From contig JAOUOT010000016.1 in the NCBI GenBank assembly GCA_029880265.1, forward strand, positions 1 to 64,000: a stretch of DNA of 64,000 bases. Reading direction: 5' to 3'. The notes beneath the pieces are model-generated. The model did no database searches. It was not told the DNA's origin and worked only from the letters and a program-made list of their open reading frames with translations. Positions 18,497-27,860 of this stretch are shown piece by piece (positions within the stretch are counted from its first letter, which is position 1; every line of letters begins with the position of its first letter). This DNA comes from Spirochaetia bacterium. Lineage in GTDB: Bacteria; Spirochaetota; Leptospiria; Turneriellales; JAOUOS01. The position numbers and the translations under genes were made by a program.

Positions 18497-20107
18497 TTGA
18501 AAAGGGAAAATAATCGATTATATGTAATTTTCGGGGGAGGTATAGGAAAATTCGGGGCAAACTTTACAATTTTTTCATATAATCAAAAAAATATTTTAAT
18601 AGACGCCGGCATTGGGTTCCCTAATCAAAATACTCCCGGAATTTCAAAAACTCTGCCAAATATCGAGTTATTGCACAGCTTTCCTTTAAGCGCGATAATT
18701 ATTACTCACGCCCATGAAGACCATGTCGGGGCGCTGCCTTACCTTTATGAAATGATAGAAGACAAGACTCCTATATTTGCCAGTCCTTTTTCAATAGCGT
18801 TAATAAAACATAAACTTAAAGATTACGGAATAAAAAACGAAAAATTTGAATTTCGTAGCATTGAAGATAACATACTTTTTCAGCATTTTGACTTTGAAAT
18901 AAACTCTTTCTTTATGCCCCACTCTATACCGCAAAGTTTTTCGATAGGTTTGACAATCAAAGATCTTAATATGAAGATTTTTTTCTCGGGCGATTTCAAA
19001 ACCAAAGGAGCCGAAAAGAGATTTAATTCAAAAGATCTCGAGAAATTTTCAGGCGTTGATTATCTTTTTTGTGATTCTACAGGATCGTTAATTGACGGAT
19101 ATTCCGAAGATGAAAATATTATCATTAATAATTTATCTACTACAATAAAAGAATGGAAGGGCCGCGTTTTCATAACAACGTTTGCCTCTCACATTCAGAG
19201 AATTAGCGGACTTTATCAAATAGCAAAAAAAACAGGGCGCTCTTTCGGAATACTCGGCTTTTCAATAAGAGCCCAGCTTAGGGCGGCCTATGAGTCGGGT
19301 GAAATTGATTTTCCGCTTCATTCAATTAAGAATCCTTCAGGCAAAGATCAAAAATCTTTATGGATAATCGCGGGATGCCAGGCAGAAGACAATTCTTCAT
19401 TTTTTAAGCTTTCAAACAAAGAAACCCGTCGTTTTCATCTCGATGAACACGATTTGCTGATATATTCAGGCAGCATGATTCCGGGAAACGAAGAGTCGAT
19501 TTACAATGTATTAAACGAATTTGCCGAAAGTGGCGTCAACCTTTTGGGACTCGGAAATTCATACCTGCATGCCAGCGGTCACGGCAGAAAAAAAGACATA
19601 TCGCAATTACTAAAATGGCTTAAACCAAAACGAGTTTTACCCGTTCACGGAGACGCGGTTCATTTTCACGCTTTTCGCAATATATTAGAAGACGAAAATT
19701 TTGACGCGAAACTCTATATTCCAGAGGTCAATACGCTTTATGACTTAAATTCAGAAATGAATAAAATTCAGTCTATAGAAAGCGAATTTTTCATGGTTGA
19801 AAACGACGATATTCATAAAGATTACGCGTTATGTAAGAGAAGAAAAGAGCTTGGCAAAGAAGGAATTTGTAATATTGTCGTTGATGCAAAAACATACGAT
19901 TTAAAATCATTGAATTACATTGGCAGTATTTCAAGTTCCTTTTTAGATAAACATTATGACTTATTATATTCTCAGGTAAATGACATCTTAAAAAATAATA
20001 TAAACTCTGACTCTAAACAAAAAGAGAAGAAAATAAAAGAAAAGATTTTCAAACTAAATCAGTCTGTTATAAAAAAATCACCGTTTATCAATCTTATTAT
20101 GATTTGA
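18497..20107 (+). CDS. rnj: Ribonuclease J-type metallo-beta-lactamase nuclease
   Basis: The RNase J family matures and degrades RNA, combining endonuclease and 5'-exonuclease action. Motifs: GGIGKFGANF near the start, the zinc site ITHAHEDHVG, MPHSIPQS, FSGDFK, the beta-CASP SGHGRKKD, and PVHGDAVHFHAF. The start used is TTG at 18497, since the conserved N-terminus begins right after it and no ATG fits. At 536 aa it is close to the usual length. The C-terminal 120 residues look divergent. RNase J in a Gram-negative-type host is compatible with Spirochaetota-like lineages. Confidence 0.85.
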   Translation: MKRENNRLYVIFGGGIGKFGANFTIFSYNQKNILIDAGIGFPNQNTPGISKTLPNIELLHSFPLSAIIITHAHEDHVGALPYLYEMIEDKTPIFASPFSIALIKHKLKDYGIKNEKFEFRSIEDNILFQHFDFEINSFFMPHSIPQSFSIGLTIKDLNMKIFFSGDFKTKGAEKRFNSKDLEKFSGVDYLFCDSTGSLIDGYSEDENIIINNLSTTIKEWKGRVFITTFASHIQRISGLYQIAKKTGRSFGILGFSIRAQLRAAYESGEIDFPLHSIKNPSGKDQKSLWIIAGCQAEDNSSFFKLSNKETRRFHLDEHDLLIYSGSMIPGNEESIYNVLNEFAESGVNLLGLGNSYLHASGHGRKKDISQLLKWLKPKRVLPVHGDAVHFHAFRNILEDENFDAKLYIPEVNTLYDLNSEMNKIQSIESEFFMVENDDIHKDYALCKRRKELGKEGICNIVVDAKTYDLKSLNYIGSISSSFLDKHYDLLYSQVNDILKNNINSDSKQKEKKIKEKIFKLNQSVIKKSPFINLIMI

Positions 20108-20163
20108 ATTTTTACCCATATAACGATTGACGCCATATTTTAATTCTAATTTACTATTTAGTA

Positions 20164-21606
20164 ATGAAAAAATTATTAATCATTCTATTATTGCCGATTC
20201 TGCCGTTAATTTTCTCAAAAATAAATTATTCTGATAACGGCAAACGACCATGGGAGAAGTATCTTAAAAACGAGACTTTGAAATTAGAAATTCCCGATAT
20301 GCAGTTTTTTACGCTAAAAAACGGAATCAAGGTTTATTTTGCCGAAAACACTATGCTGCCGAGAACTTTTCTAAAGCTCTATATTGAAGGCGGCGAATTT
20401 GAAGAATCTGCCGATAAGACCGGGCTGACTTCTTTATGGGGAGATCTGGTGGTCTATTCAGGATCGCAAGAATATCCGCGCGAAAAACTGGCCGAATATC
20501 TTGAAAAAAGGGCATCTTCATTTTCTTTTTCGTCGGGTTTAGAGAGAGCCTCTTTTTCTGTCTCTTCATTATCGCATTTTTTTAAAGACGATTTAAATAT
20601 CTTTTTAAGCATTCTTAACGCCCCTCGTTTCTTTGAAGAAGATTTTTCTCTGTTAAAGAAAAAAACCTTAAAAGGCATAGAGAAAAGAAAAGAAAATCCT
20701 GGGGGAATGGCATATATAGGTTCGTCTCTTAAGTTATGGGAAAACACGACAAGAGGTGCGATAACGACTAAAAAAACCATTGAATCTATAAAAAACGAAG
20801 ACTTTTTAGCGTGGCAAAAGAAGATGAACTCTGCAGAAAGAATGACGATTTTACTCGCGGGAGACTATAAAAAAGAACAAATTGAAAACTTATTAAACGA
20901 AACTATCGGGTCGTTACCATTTAAGAATGAAAACCTTCCGAATAATACGCCTTTAGATAAACCGCCAAAAAATATTCAATTTAAAACATTTCATATTGTA
21001 AAAGACATCCCCCAGACGACTGTGCTTTTAACGGCTAAAGGCATAAATCATGCAAGCGACGATTATTACGCGTTAAAAATTTACGATTTTATCTTAGGGG
21101 GCAGCTCGTTTAACTCAATGCTTACAAGAGAAATCAGAACAAAAAAGGGATGGGCCTATTCGGTTTATTCGCACTATTCCAGCGGATTGCGCTATGGAAC
21201 AATAAAGATTTTTGCCCAAACGGGCAATCAAAATGTTTTTGATTTACTTAAAACAGTCGATTCTATATTATCAAAGCCGTCAGATTTTATTGATGAAAAT
21301 AATCTGAGCGACGCTTTACAGTCTTTAAGAAATAAATTTATTTTTCTCTATGAAACTCCCGAAGATCTTGTATCAACCCAACTTTCTTTAATGTGGGACG
21401 GTCTTAAACCCGATTATTTGAAAAACTTCATATCGAATCTTGAAAAAACAAACGTTAATGACCTTTTGTCAATAGCCAAAAAACATTATAAAAGCGATGA
21501 TTTCTTTTTAATTGTCGTAGGGCCAGAAAACCTTTTTTCAAATCAAGACGCGATGAAAGACATCCCCTGGCTTAAGAGTATTGAAAAATTAGAGATACCT
21601 GAATAA
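20164..21606 (+). CDS. Inactive M16-family peptidase homologue
   Basis: Exported protein (signal peptide about 1-18) with the two-domain M16 (pitrilysin/MPP) fold. The zinc motif HxxEH should lie in GLTSLWGDL (87-95), but His, Glu and His are replaced by S90, G93 and D94. The second-domain substrate block TREIRTKKGWAYSVYS is kept. This is the pattern of the non-catalytic subunit in heterodimeric M16 proteases, yet no catalytic partner lies next to it. It starts 56 bp after the RNase J gene and converges on ppk with 6 bp between stops. Confidence 0.85.
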   Translation: MKKLLIILLLPILPLIFSKINYSDNGKRPWEKYLKNETLKLEIPDMQFFTLKNGIKVYFAENTMLPRTFLKLYIEGGEFEESADKTGLTSLWGDLVVYSGSQEYPREKLAEYLEKRASSFSFSSGLERASFSVSSLSHFFKDDLNIFLSILNAPRFFEEDFSLLKKKTLKGIEKRKENPGGMAYIGSSLKLWENTTRGAITTKKTIESIKNEDFLAWQKKMNSAERMTILLAGDYKKEQIENLLNETIGSLPFKNENLPNNTPLDKPPKNIQFKTFHIVKDIPQTTVLLTAKGINHASDDYYALKIYDFILGGSSFNSMLTREIRTKKGWAYSVYSHYSSGLRYGTIKIFAQTGNQNVFDLLKTVDSILSKPSDFIDENNLSDALQSLRNKFIFLYETPEDLVSTQLSLMWDGLKPDYLKNFISNLEKTNVNDLLSIAKKHYKSDDFFLIVVGPENLFSNQDAMKDIPWLKSIEKLEIPE

Positions 21607-21612
21607 TGGCTG

Positions 21613-23733
21613 TTATTTGGTCTTTTGAGTTTCTTTTGCCAGCTTTGCGCGGCTTTTTTTGATAAATATTTCCTGAGCGTTTAGAATTTCTTCTTTTTCG
21701 ACGATTTTTTTGCGGATGTATTTGCCTTCTGAATTTAATATTCTCGTCTTTTCATTATCGCTAAAATAAACGGGAACAATTTCGCTTAATATTCTTTTCT
21801 TTATATTTTCGTCTAATATAGGAAACATTATTTCAATTCTTCTTTGAAAATTTCTCGGACGCCAGTCTGCGCTCGATAAAAATACCAGGGGGTCTCCCGC
21901 GTTTTCAAAAATAAAAAGTCTGCTGTGCTCTAAAAGTCTGCCGACTATTGAATATACCTTAATATTCTCTGAAATATTTTTAACCCCCGGAACAAGACAG
22001 CAAATACCTCGAATTAAAAGCTTTATTTCTATACCGCTTTTTGAGGCATTATATAATTCTCTGATAATGTCTTCGTCTACTAAAGCGTTCATTTTTAACG
22101 TTATGCCGGCTTTCTTATTTTCTTTTTTATTCTTAATTTCTTCTTGAATTAATTCTATAACTTTCTGTTTAATGCCCACGGGAGAGGCAAATATCTTTTT
22201 CATTTGCGTCAGTTTTGTATAGCCCGTTATTCGGTTAAAAAGGTTGTTTATGTCTTCGGCAATTTCTCTGTCGGTGGTAAAATATCCCATATCTGTATAA
22301 ACGCGAGCCGTTGAAGAATTATAATTTCCTGTTGATAAGTGAATATATCGCTGCAGAGTATCGCCTTCTTTTCTTAAAACCAGGGCCATTTTCGCGTGAA
22401 TTTTAATTCCAGCTATGCCGTAAACCACGTGAATTCCCTCTTTTTCAAGAAGTTTCGCCCATTGAATATTTGTTTCTTCGTCAAATCTTGCTTTAACCTC
22501 AACAAGGGCGGTTACCTGCTTTCCGTTTCTTGCGGCCCGAATCAAAGCGTCTAAAATATCCGATTTTGGCCCTGTTCTATAAAGCGTTTGTTTAATCGCC
22601 AGAACATTAGGATCGTCGGCGGCGGCGTTTAAGAAATCTTCAACAATTGAAAAAGACTCATACGGAAGATGTATAAAGATATCGTTTTTTTTAATTAACT
22701 CAAAAATTTCTTCGGGTTTATTATAATCATAAACAGATACGGGAGTAAACGGATTAAATGATTCTTTATTTAATAAAGGATCATTAAAAAGTTCCCGCAA
22801 TTCTTCTAAGAAAATTATTCCGTCGCAATAATAAATATCTTTTTTTTCAAGTTTTAGGGAATTCTTTATTTTTGTAACAATAAATTCCGGGGTATTTAAG
22901 GGTATTTCAAGTCTTACGGGAGAGCCTTTTTCTCTTCTTCGAAGCTCTTTTTGAATAGCGGCCAGTAAATCATCGACTTCGTCTTCTTCAATAATTAAAT
23001 CTGAATCGCGGGTAATCTTAAAAGGTATAGAGTTTTTGACAGTATATCCGTAAAAAAGCTTTTCGGCAAAATAAGCAATGATATCTTCTTTTAACACATA
23101 TCTTCTGCTTTCTTTTTCATGGTCGGGCAGCAAAAACAGTCTTGGCAGCATTTGCGGAATTTGTACGACCGCAAATAAATCTTTTTTTGAAAAGTTATCA
23201 TTGTTGTCTTTTAATATTACGGCAAGATTTAAGCTTCGGTTGGCCAACCACGGGAAGGGCCTTCCCGTATCTACGGCAAGCGGCGTTAAAATAGGATATA
23301 TTTTCTCTTCAAATAATTTATTTAAATATTGAATATTTTTTTCTTCTAATGAATTTACAGAAGCAATATTTATGCCCGCTTTTTCAAGGTCTTTAAGCAA
23401 ATCTTTATTTAAAACCTCGTATACTTCGGCGTTCAATATGGTGAGTCTTTCGTGAATTAAATCGAATTGCTCTTTAGGCGAAACCTTATCGGGGGTTAAG
23501 GCTTCTATATTGTTGGCAATTTTTTGTTTTATGCCCGCGACGCGAACCATAAAATACTCGTCTAAATTATTTTCAAAAATCGTTAAAAATCTAAGTCTCT
23601 CCATCAAAGGATTATTTTTATCTTTGGCCTCTTCAAGCACTCTTTCATTGAACTGTATCCATGAAAGTTCTCTATTTAAAAAATATTTAGACGAATCAAA
23701 GGTCGTATTTTTTAGCTCTTGATTTTTGCTCAT
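21613..23733 (-). CDS. ppk: Polyphosphate kinase 1
   Basis: Reversibly polymerises the gamma-phosphate of ATP into inorganic polyphosphate. The 706-aa length and the PPK1 domains are all present. The N domain has FLNRELSWIQFNERVLEEA, a middle head domain follows, and the two C-terminal PLD-like domains carry GIKIHAKMALVLR (phospho-His site, about 440) and LEHSRLFIF (second His, about 600). The gene stands alone: no ppx is adjacent and the upstream gene is divergent. It probably serves in stress storage. Confidence 0.96.
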   Translation of the reverse strand: MSKNQELKNTTFDSSKYFLNRELSWIQFNERVLEEAKDKNNPLMERLRFLTIFENNLDEYFMVRVAGIKQKIANNIEALTPDKVSPKEQFDLIHERLTILNAEVYEVLNKDLLKDLEKAGINIASVNSLEEKNIQYLNKLFEEKIYPILTPLAVDTGRPFPWLANRSLNLAVILKDNNDNFSKKDLFAVVQIPQMLPRLFLLPDHEKESRRYVLKEDIIAYFAEKLFYGYTVKNSIPFKITRDSDLIIEEDEVDDLLAAIQKELRRREKGSPVRLEIPLNTPEFIVTKIKNSLKLEKKDIYYCDGIIFLEELRELFNDPLLNKESFNPFTPVSVYDYNKPEEIFELIKKNDIFIHLPYESFSIVEDFLNAAADDPNVLAIKQTLYRTGPKSDILDALIRAARNGKQVTALVEVKARFDEETNIQWAKLLEKEGIHVVYGIAGIKIHAKMALVLRKEGDTLQRYIHLSTGNYNSSTARVYTDMGYFTTDREIAEDINNLFNRITGYTKLTQMKKIFASPVGIKQKVIELIQEEIKNKKENKKAGITLKMNALVDEDIIRELYNASKSGIEIKLLIRGICCLVPGVKNISENIKVYSIVGRLLEHSRLFIFENAGDPLVFLSSADWRPRNFQRRIEIMFPILDENIKKRILSEIVPVYFSDNEKTRILNSEGKYIRKKIVEKEEILNAQEIFIKKSRAKLAKETQKTK

Positions 23734-23896
23734 TCTGGTATATAAGCTAATTATCGGCTATACAAGGCGCATAAACATTGGGCCTAAAAAGAAATTCTTT
23801 TTCTGCAGGTTAAAAAAGTTTGACGCCTACACAGAGAAAAATTATTATAAATATAGTTTAGTATGGTCTTTTACTTCATATATTCAGGAGAAATAA

Positions 23897-25081
23897 ATGA
23901 ATAAGAAAGTTAAACGTATTTATAATTATTCAGCGTTTATATTAGCGTTTTTGTCATTGTATATGTCTTCATCTCTTGCGGCCGCTCAAATAGAAGCCGG
24001 CGAAAATGTAACGATAGACAATTATGTTTCTGACGATATCTACGCCGCCGGCGGACAAATAAGCGTCAAAGGCGCCGTCAAAGAAGACGCTAATCTCGCG
24101 GGCGGCGAAATTAGCGTCTATTCAAATATCGGCGGCGATTTGAATATCGCGGGCGGTAATGTAAAAGTTTTAGCGAATGTAAGCGACGATATACATATTG
24201 CGGGCGGCCAGGTTACCATTGCCGAGAGAATTGGGGGCGATGTATTTATAGGCGCGGGCGATATTTTTATAGATAAAACGGCAAGAATCGCGGGCAGCGT
24301 TTATATAGGCGGCGGCAATATTAAAATTTACGGCGATATTGACGGGCCGGTTCAAATAAGCGGCGGAAAAATTCTTATCGCGGGCAATTTAAAAAACAGT
24401 CTAAAACTAAGCGCAGCAGAAACTGAGATATCGGGAAAGATTGCGGGCAAAGCCATTATTTCGTCAGAAGAGCTGCAAATCAATAAAGACGCACGGTTTC
24501 ATTCTTCTGTTGAATATTGGAGCGATGAACAGACTGATTTTGGCAAAAGCGTTTTAAAAGGGAAGGCCGTCTATAGCGCTAAATTAGAGCCCGAATTTCA
24601 TACCCCATGGAAGTTTATGATCTTTTTTACTTTATTGACATTTTTATCGGGTCTTTTTACCATATATATATTAAATCGTTTTTTCGAAGACTTTCTCGAA
24701 GAAAGCGCAGAGTATATGCAAGAAAATTTTATCACTGGCTTCGGAACAGGCGTTCTTTGTTTTCTCTTGATACCCGCTTTGATATTTATTTTGACCATCG
24801 CGTTTATTACGATTCCTTTTGCGGTTGTGTTTGCGTGTTTATTTATAATCTTGCTTATTTTTGCCCGCCCGATTACGGCTATCATGCTTGCTCAATGGCT
24901 GCAAAAAAAGTTGAATAAAGAATGGTCCAAAACAGAAATGCTTTTTATAAGTTTTGGCATTTTTTTACTTCTGCTTTTTATAAGCTTCATACCCATTGTC
25001 GGATGGCTTTTAAGCGCCGTCATATTAGCGGCCGCAACAGGCTCGGCGCTGCAAATCATGTGGCAAAAAAAATCCGCTTGA
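23897..25081 (+). CDS. Beta-helical repeat membrane protein
   Basis: After a signal sequence (about 1-28) come about ten turns of 15-20 residues. They follow the pattern I-x-GG-x-I-x-V, for example AGGQISVKGAVKED and AGGEISVYSNIGGD, up to about residue 195, giving a bactofilin-like or polymer-forming beta-helix. The last third has four hydrophobic helices (about 237-390), so the helix should be anchored outside the inner membrane. A clear AGGAG site precedes the ATG. A LuxR-type regulator gene follows after 4 bp. The function is unknown; an envelope scaffold is my guess. Confidence 0.75.
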   Translation: MNKKVKRIYNYSAFILAFLSLYMSSSLAAAQIEAGENVTIDNYVSDDIYAAGGQISVKGAVKEDANLAGGEISVYSNIGGDLNIAGGNVKVLANVSDDIHIAGGQVTIAERIGGDVFIGAGDIFIDKTARIAGSVYIGGGNIKIYGDIDGPVQISGGKILIAGNLKNSLKLSAAETEISGKIAGKAIISSEELQINKDARFHSSVEYWSDEQTDFGKSVLKGKAVYSAKLEPEFHTPWKFMIFFTLLTFLSGLFTIYILNRFFEDFLEESAEYMQENFITGFGTGVLCFLLIPALIFILTIAFITIPFAVVFACLFIILLIFARPITAIMLAQWLQKKLNKEWSKTEMLFISFGIFLLLLFISFIPIVGWLLSAVILAAATGSALQIMWQKKSA

Positions 25082-25085
25082 GTTC

Positions 25086-25736
25086 ATGAGCAAAGATAAA
25101 ATAAAAATATTTTTAACCGACGAACATGCCGTTATGCGCGAGGGCCTAAAAGAGCTTTTTCGCAAAACCGGTAAATATGAGTTCTGCGGAGAATCTGACA
25201 ACGGCCATGAAACTATTAAAATTATTGATAAAAAAAAATGCGACTTGCTTTTGTTAGATCCTACGCTTTCAGATATACCGGGCGTAGAGCTGGTTCACCG
25301 TATAAAGAAAAACAATCCTAATATAAAAATAATCATACTCACGCGCCTTGATAACGACGCCCACCTTCAAGATTTGCTTAAAAGCGGCATTGACGGTTTT
25401 CTCGTGAAAAATAACACTTTCGCCGATATCTTAAGAGCCATACGTTCGGCTCAAAAAGACGATATCTTTATAAGCCCCGAGGTTACAAAAAAGCTTGTCA
25501 TGGGCCATAAATTTAAAAGCGAGAATGAGACAGATTCTCTTTTTAATATTTTAACTCACCGCGAAAATGAAATATTAAAACTATTGGCCGAGGGTCATTC
25601 AAACGCCGACATTGGGCAAAGACTCGGCATTTCGGCGCTGACGGCAAAAAAACACAGAATAAATATAATGAAAAAACTCGATATACATAATTTAGCGGGT
25701 TTAACCAGATTTGCAATGAAAGCGGGCATTCTATAA
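25086..25736 (+). CDS. NarL/FixJ-type response regulator
   Basis: The receiver domain (about 5-125) has the phosphoacceptor D58 in LLLLDPTLSD and a conserved Lys at about 107. The C-terminal LuxR helix-turn-helix begins at about 150 (LTHRENEILKLLAEGHSNAD) with IGQRLGISALTAKKHRINIM. A cognate histidine kinase is not adjacent. The 4-bp gap to the beta-helical membrane protein makes co-transcription very likely. An envelope-responsive circuit is therefore plausible but not shown. Confidence 0.9.
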   Translation: MSKDKIKIFLTDEHAVMREGLKELFRKTGKYEFCGESDNGHETIKIIDKKKCDLLLLDPTLSDIPGVELVHRIKKNNPNIKIIILTRLDNDAHLQDLLKSGIDGFLVKNNTFADILRAIRSAQKDDIFISPEVTKKLVMGHKFKSENETDSLFNILTHRENEILKLLAEGHSNADIGQRLGISALTAKKHRINIMKKLDIHNLAGLTRFAMKAGIL

Positions 25737-25836
25737 AAAAACTCGACAAATGACCGAACTATTTCGTATATATTGAATAAGAGGTTTTATATAAACTGCC
25801 GGTATAGAGTTAATTGTATTTTTTAATAAATAGACC

Positions 25837-26607
25837 ATGAAATCAAGAATTATAACTATTTTTTTTATATTGATATTTTCAGGCTATAAAAGCGTTTATT
25901 CTGAGCAAATAACGTATGACAAACCCGGTCTTTACGATAAAATATCTTTAGGCGCGGGTGTCGCCGTTTTAGCCGGGTTACACTTTTTTAGAAACTATAT
26001 TGGGCCCGAAAATCCCCGCATTGTAAACCCAACCTCTGTAGATGTTGGGGCCCGCGAGAGCTTTTACTGGGGCAGCTCATACAATAAAGCCGCTATAACG
26101 AGCGATATTTTAGCCTTAACGCTTGTCTCAAGCGCATTTTGGGCGCCTGCTTTGGGCAGCGCGTCTTATTATTCAAACTTTCATTTAATGTCTGAATCTA
26201 TCGTATATACCGGTCTTTTGGCCCAACTTGTAAAATTTACAGCGGGAAGACAGCGCCCTTACAGTTATTACCAGACGCGCGAAACAAACGGCGACGTAGA
26301 CGCAAACTATTCTTTTTTCAGCGGACATACCTCTATCGCTTTCGCGGCGGCTACAACCGGCTCTTTCATTTTGTCTGAAAAATATAAAAAATATTCTATC
26401 CCGATATTTACGGCTGCCTATTTACTGGCGTCTATAACCGGTTATCTGCGAATAGCTTCAGATTCCCATTATTTAACCGACGTATTAACCGGCGCCGTTA
26501 TAGGCATAGGGTCGGGTCTTTTAACATACCATTTAAGAAGACAATGGGTAAATCAGACCTCTTTTTCTGATAAAAGCGTTCATCTTTCAAAATCCGTTTC
26601 TTTTTAA
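25837..26607 (+). CDS. PAP2-type membrane phosphatase
   Basis: Signal peptide or anchor followed by a type 2 phosphatidic acid phosphatase domain. The three motifs are intact: KFTAGRQRP (K-x6-RP), FSGHTS with the catalytic His, and RIASDSHYLTD (R...H...D). Substrates in this superfamily include undecaprenyl pyrophosphate, phosphatidate and lipid A phosphates, and the sequence does not say which. About five hydrophobic helices are visible. The gene is monocistronic in appearance. Confidence 0.85.
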   Translation: MKSRIITIFFILIFSGYKSVYSEQITYDKPGLYDKISLGAGVAVLAGLHFFRNYIGPENPRIVNPTSVDVGARESFYWGSSYNKAAITSDILALTLVSSAFWAPALGSASYYSNFHLMSESIVYTGLLAQLVKFTAGRQRPYSYYQTRETNGDVDANYSFFSGHTSIAFAAATTGSFILSEKYKKYSIPIFTAAYLLASITGYLRIASDSHYLTDVLTGAVIGIGSGLLTYHLRRQWVNQTSFSDKSVHLSKSVSF

Positions 26608-26739
26608 ACGATACTAGAAATAAATCATTCATAAATAGGTTTTTTATAACAATTATTCCTGAAAACCGGAATATGTCTCGACAAGAGTCTCATTTACTGG
26701 GGAGTGACTAATTGATGATTTTTTTACCTGAATAATATC

Positions 26740-27294
26740 ATGCCGATTCTAATAACGGGAATATTAATATTTCTAGCTAGAGTGATTGATGTAACGCTTG
26801 GTACATTAAGGACCCTTAGTATAGTAACGGGCAAAATGAAAACGGCTTTTTTACTTGGTTTTGTTGAAATAAGCATCTGGCTTTTTATCATATCAAAGGT
26901 ACTTGAAGATATTTTAAGAGAGCCTATATTAGGCGTTTTTTACTCTCTGGGATACGCGACCGGGAATGTTGTCGGCATTATGATTGAAAAGAAAATTTCT
27001 TTTGGACACACGGTCATTAGAGTCATAATACCTTTGGCAGAGAAACAACTGGCCGATAAAATTCGCGAGGCCGGGTTTGCAATTACAACTTTTATCGGCG
27101 AAGGTATGAAAGGCCCTGTTACTGAACTTTGCATAGCCTGTCAGAAAGATGAATCAGAGAAAATTATTTCAATTATTAAAAGACAAATACCTGTTCCCTT
27201 TTATATTACAGAACAAGCTATAGATATCAGCAGAATTTTCAGGCCCTCTTTTCAGCAGCCAACAGGCTGGAGATCAGTCTTTAAAAAGAAATAA
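26740..27294 (+). CDS. UPF0316/DUF2179 membrane protein
   Basis: The N-terminal half has three membrane helices with the DUF5698 pattern (RVIDVTLGTLRTLSIVTGKM and EISIWLFIISKV). The C-terminal half is a small DUF2179 domain (about 90-165) with GFAITTFIGEGMKGP. The family is widespread and its role unknown; DUF2179 may bind a small ligand. Length 184 aa is usual for UPF0316. No ribosome binding site is obvious. Confidence 0.82.
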   Translation: MPILITGILIFLARVIDVTLGTLRTLSIVTGKMKTAFLLGFVEISIWLFIISKVLEDILREPILGVFYSLGYATGNVVGIMIEKKISFGHTVIRVIIPLAEKQLADKIREAGFAITTFIGEGMKGPVTELCIACQKDESEKIISIIKRQIPVPFYITEQAIDISRIFRPSFQQPTGWRSVFKKK

Positions 27295-27448
27295 TCGTAT
27301 GTAGGCGTCAAAATAAACTGAAAACTCTGATAAATTAATCAAAGAAATGCCGTTACGGTCTTTATATTCTAATATTTCAAGCAGCATTTAACTTAAAAAA
27401 CATTGACGGTATATCAAGACCTTTAAAACTAACCCTAAGGAAAATCTT

Positions 27449-27679
27449 ATGGCGAGAACATGTCAGATAACAGGTAAAGGCACAAGAAGCGGTAATAACG
27501 TAAGCCATTCAAACAGAAAAACCAAGAGAACATTTAAGGCAAATGTTCATAAAAAGAGAATTTATCTTGAAGACGAAAAACGCTGGGTAACTATGAGTCT
27601 ATCAACGCGCGCTCTCAGAACCATTCAAAAAAAAGGTCTCAAAGCGGCGCTAAAAGTTTACGCAGATAAAACGTGCTAA
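27449..27679 (+). CDS. rpmB: 50S ribosomal protein L28
   Basis: The 76-aa product begins [20 protein letters not shown], the L28 signature with CxxTGK, followed by the [12 protein letters not shown] block. The later [10 protein letters not shown] stretch is typical. An AAGGAAA ribosome binding site lies just upstream. rpmG is not adjacent, although L28 and L33 are often paired. A strongly expressed structural protein is expected. Confidence 0.96.
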   Translation: MARTCQITGKGTRSGNNVSHSNRKTKRTFKANVHKKRIYLEDEKRWVTMSLSTRALRTIQKKGLKAALKVYADKTC

Positions 27680-27860
27680 AAGATTTATCTTTTTTTCGCA
27701 AAAATCTTTAAAAAAAGCCCGATAAATCGAATAAGTACGTTAAATTATAATAAGCGTACAAATAAGAACTTTATAATGCATTGTATAATATAAAAATGTA
27801 AATATAATTTATGAACATAATGAGAGAACAAGAGATATAATTAGAATATAAGAGTATAAA

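Noticed and set aside
23990-24480. Periodic GGCGG-containing DNA repeats resembling a CRISPR or tandem array
   Set aside because: The periodicity comes from the coding of beta-helix turns. The unit lengths vary and the spacing keeps the reading frame, so it is a protein repeat, not an array.
24598-24918. ORFs on both strands within the C-terminal part of the beta-helical protein gene
   Set aside because: The main frame has a consistent membrane topology and the alternatives lack any recognisable domain.
27680-27860. T-box or leucine attenuator before leuA
   Set aside because: No leucine-rich leader peptide, T-box motif or antiterminator pair was found. The A/T hairpins there are too weak to support a claim.
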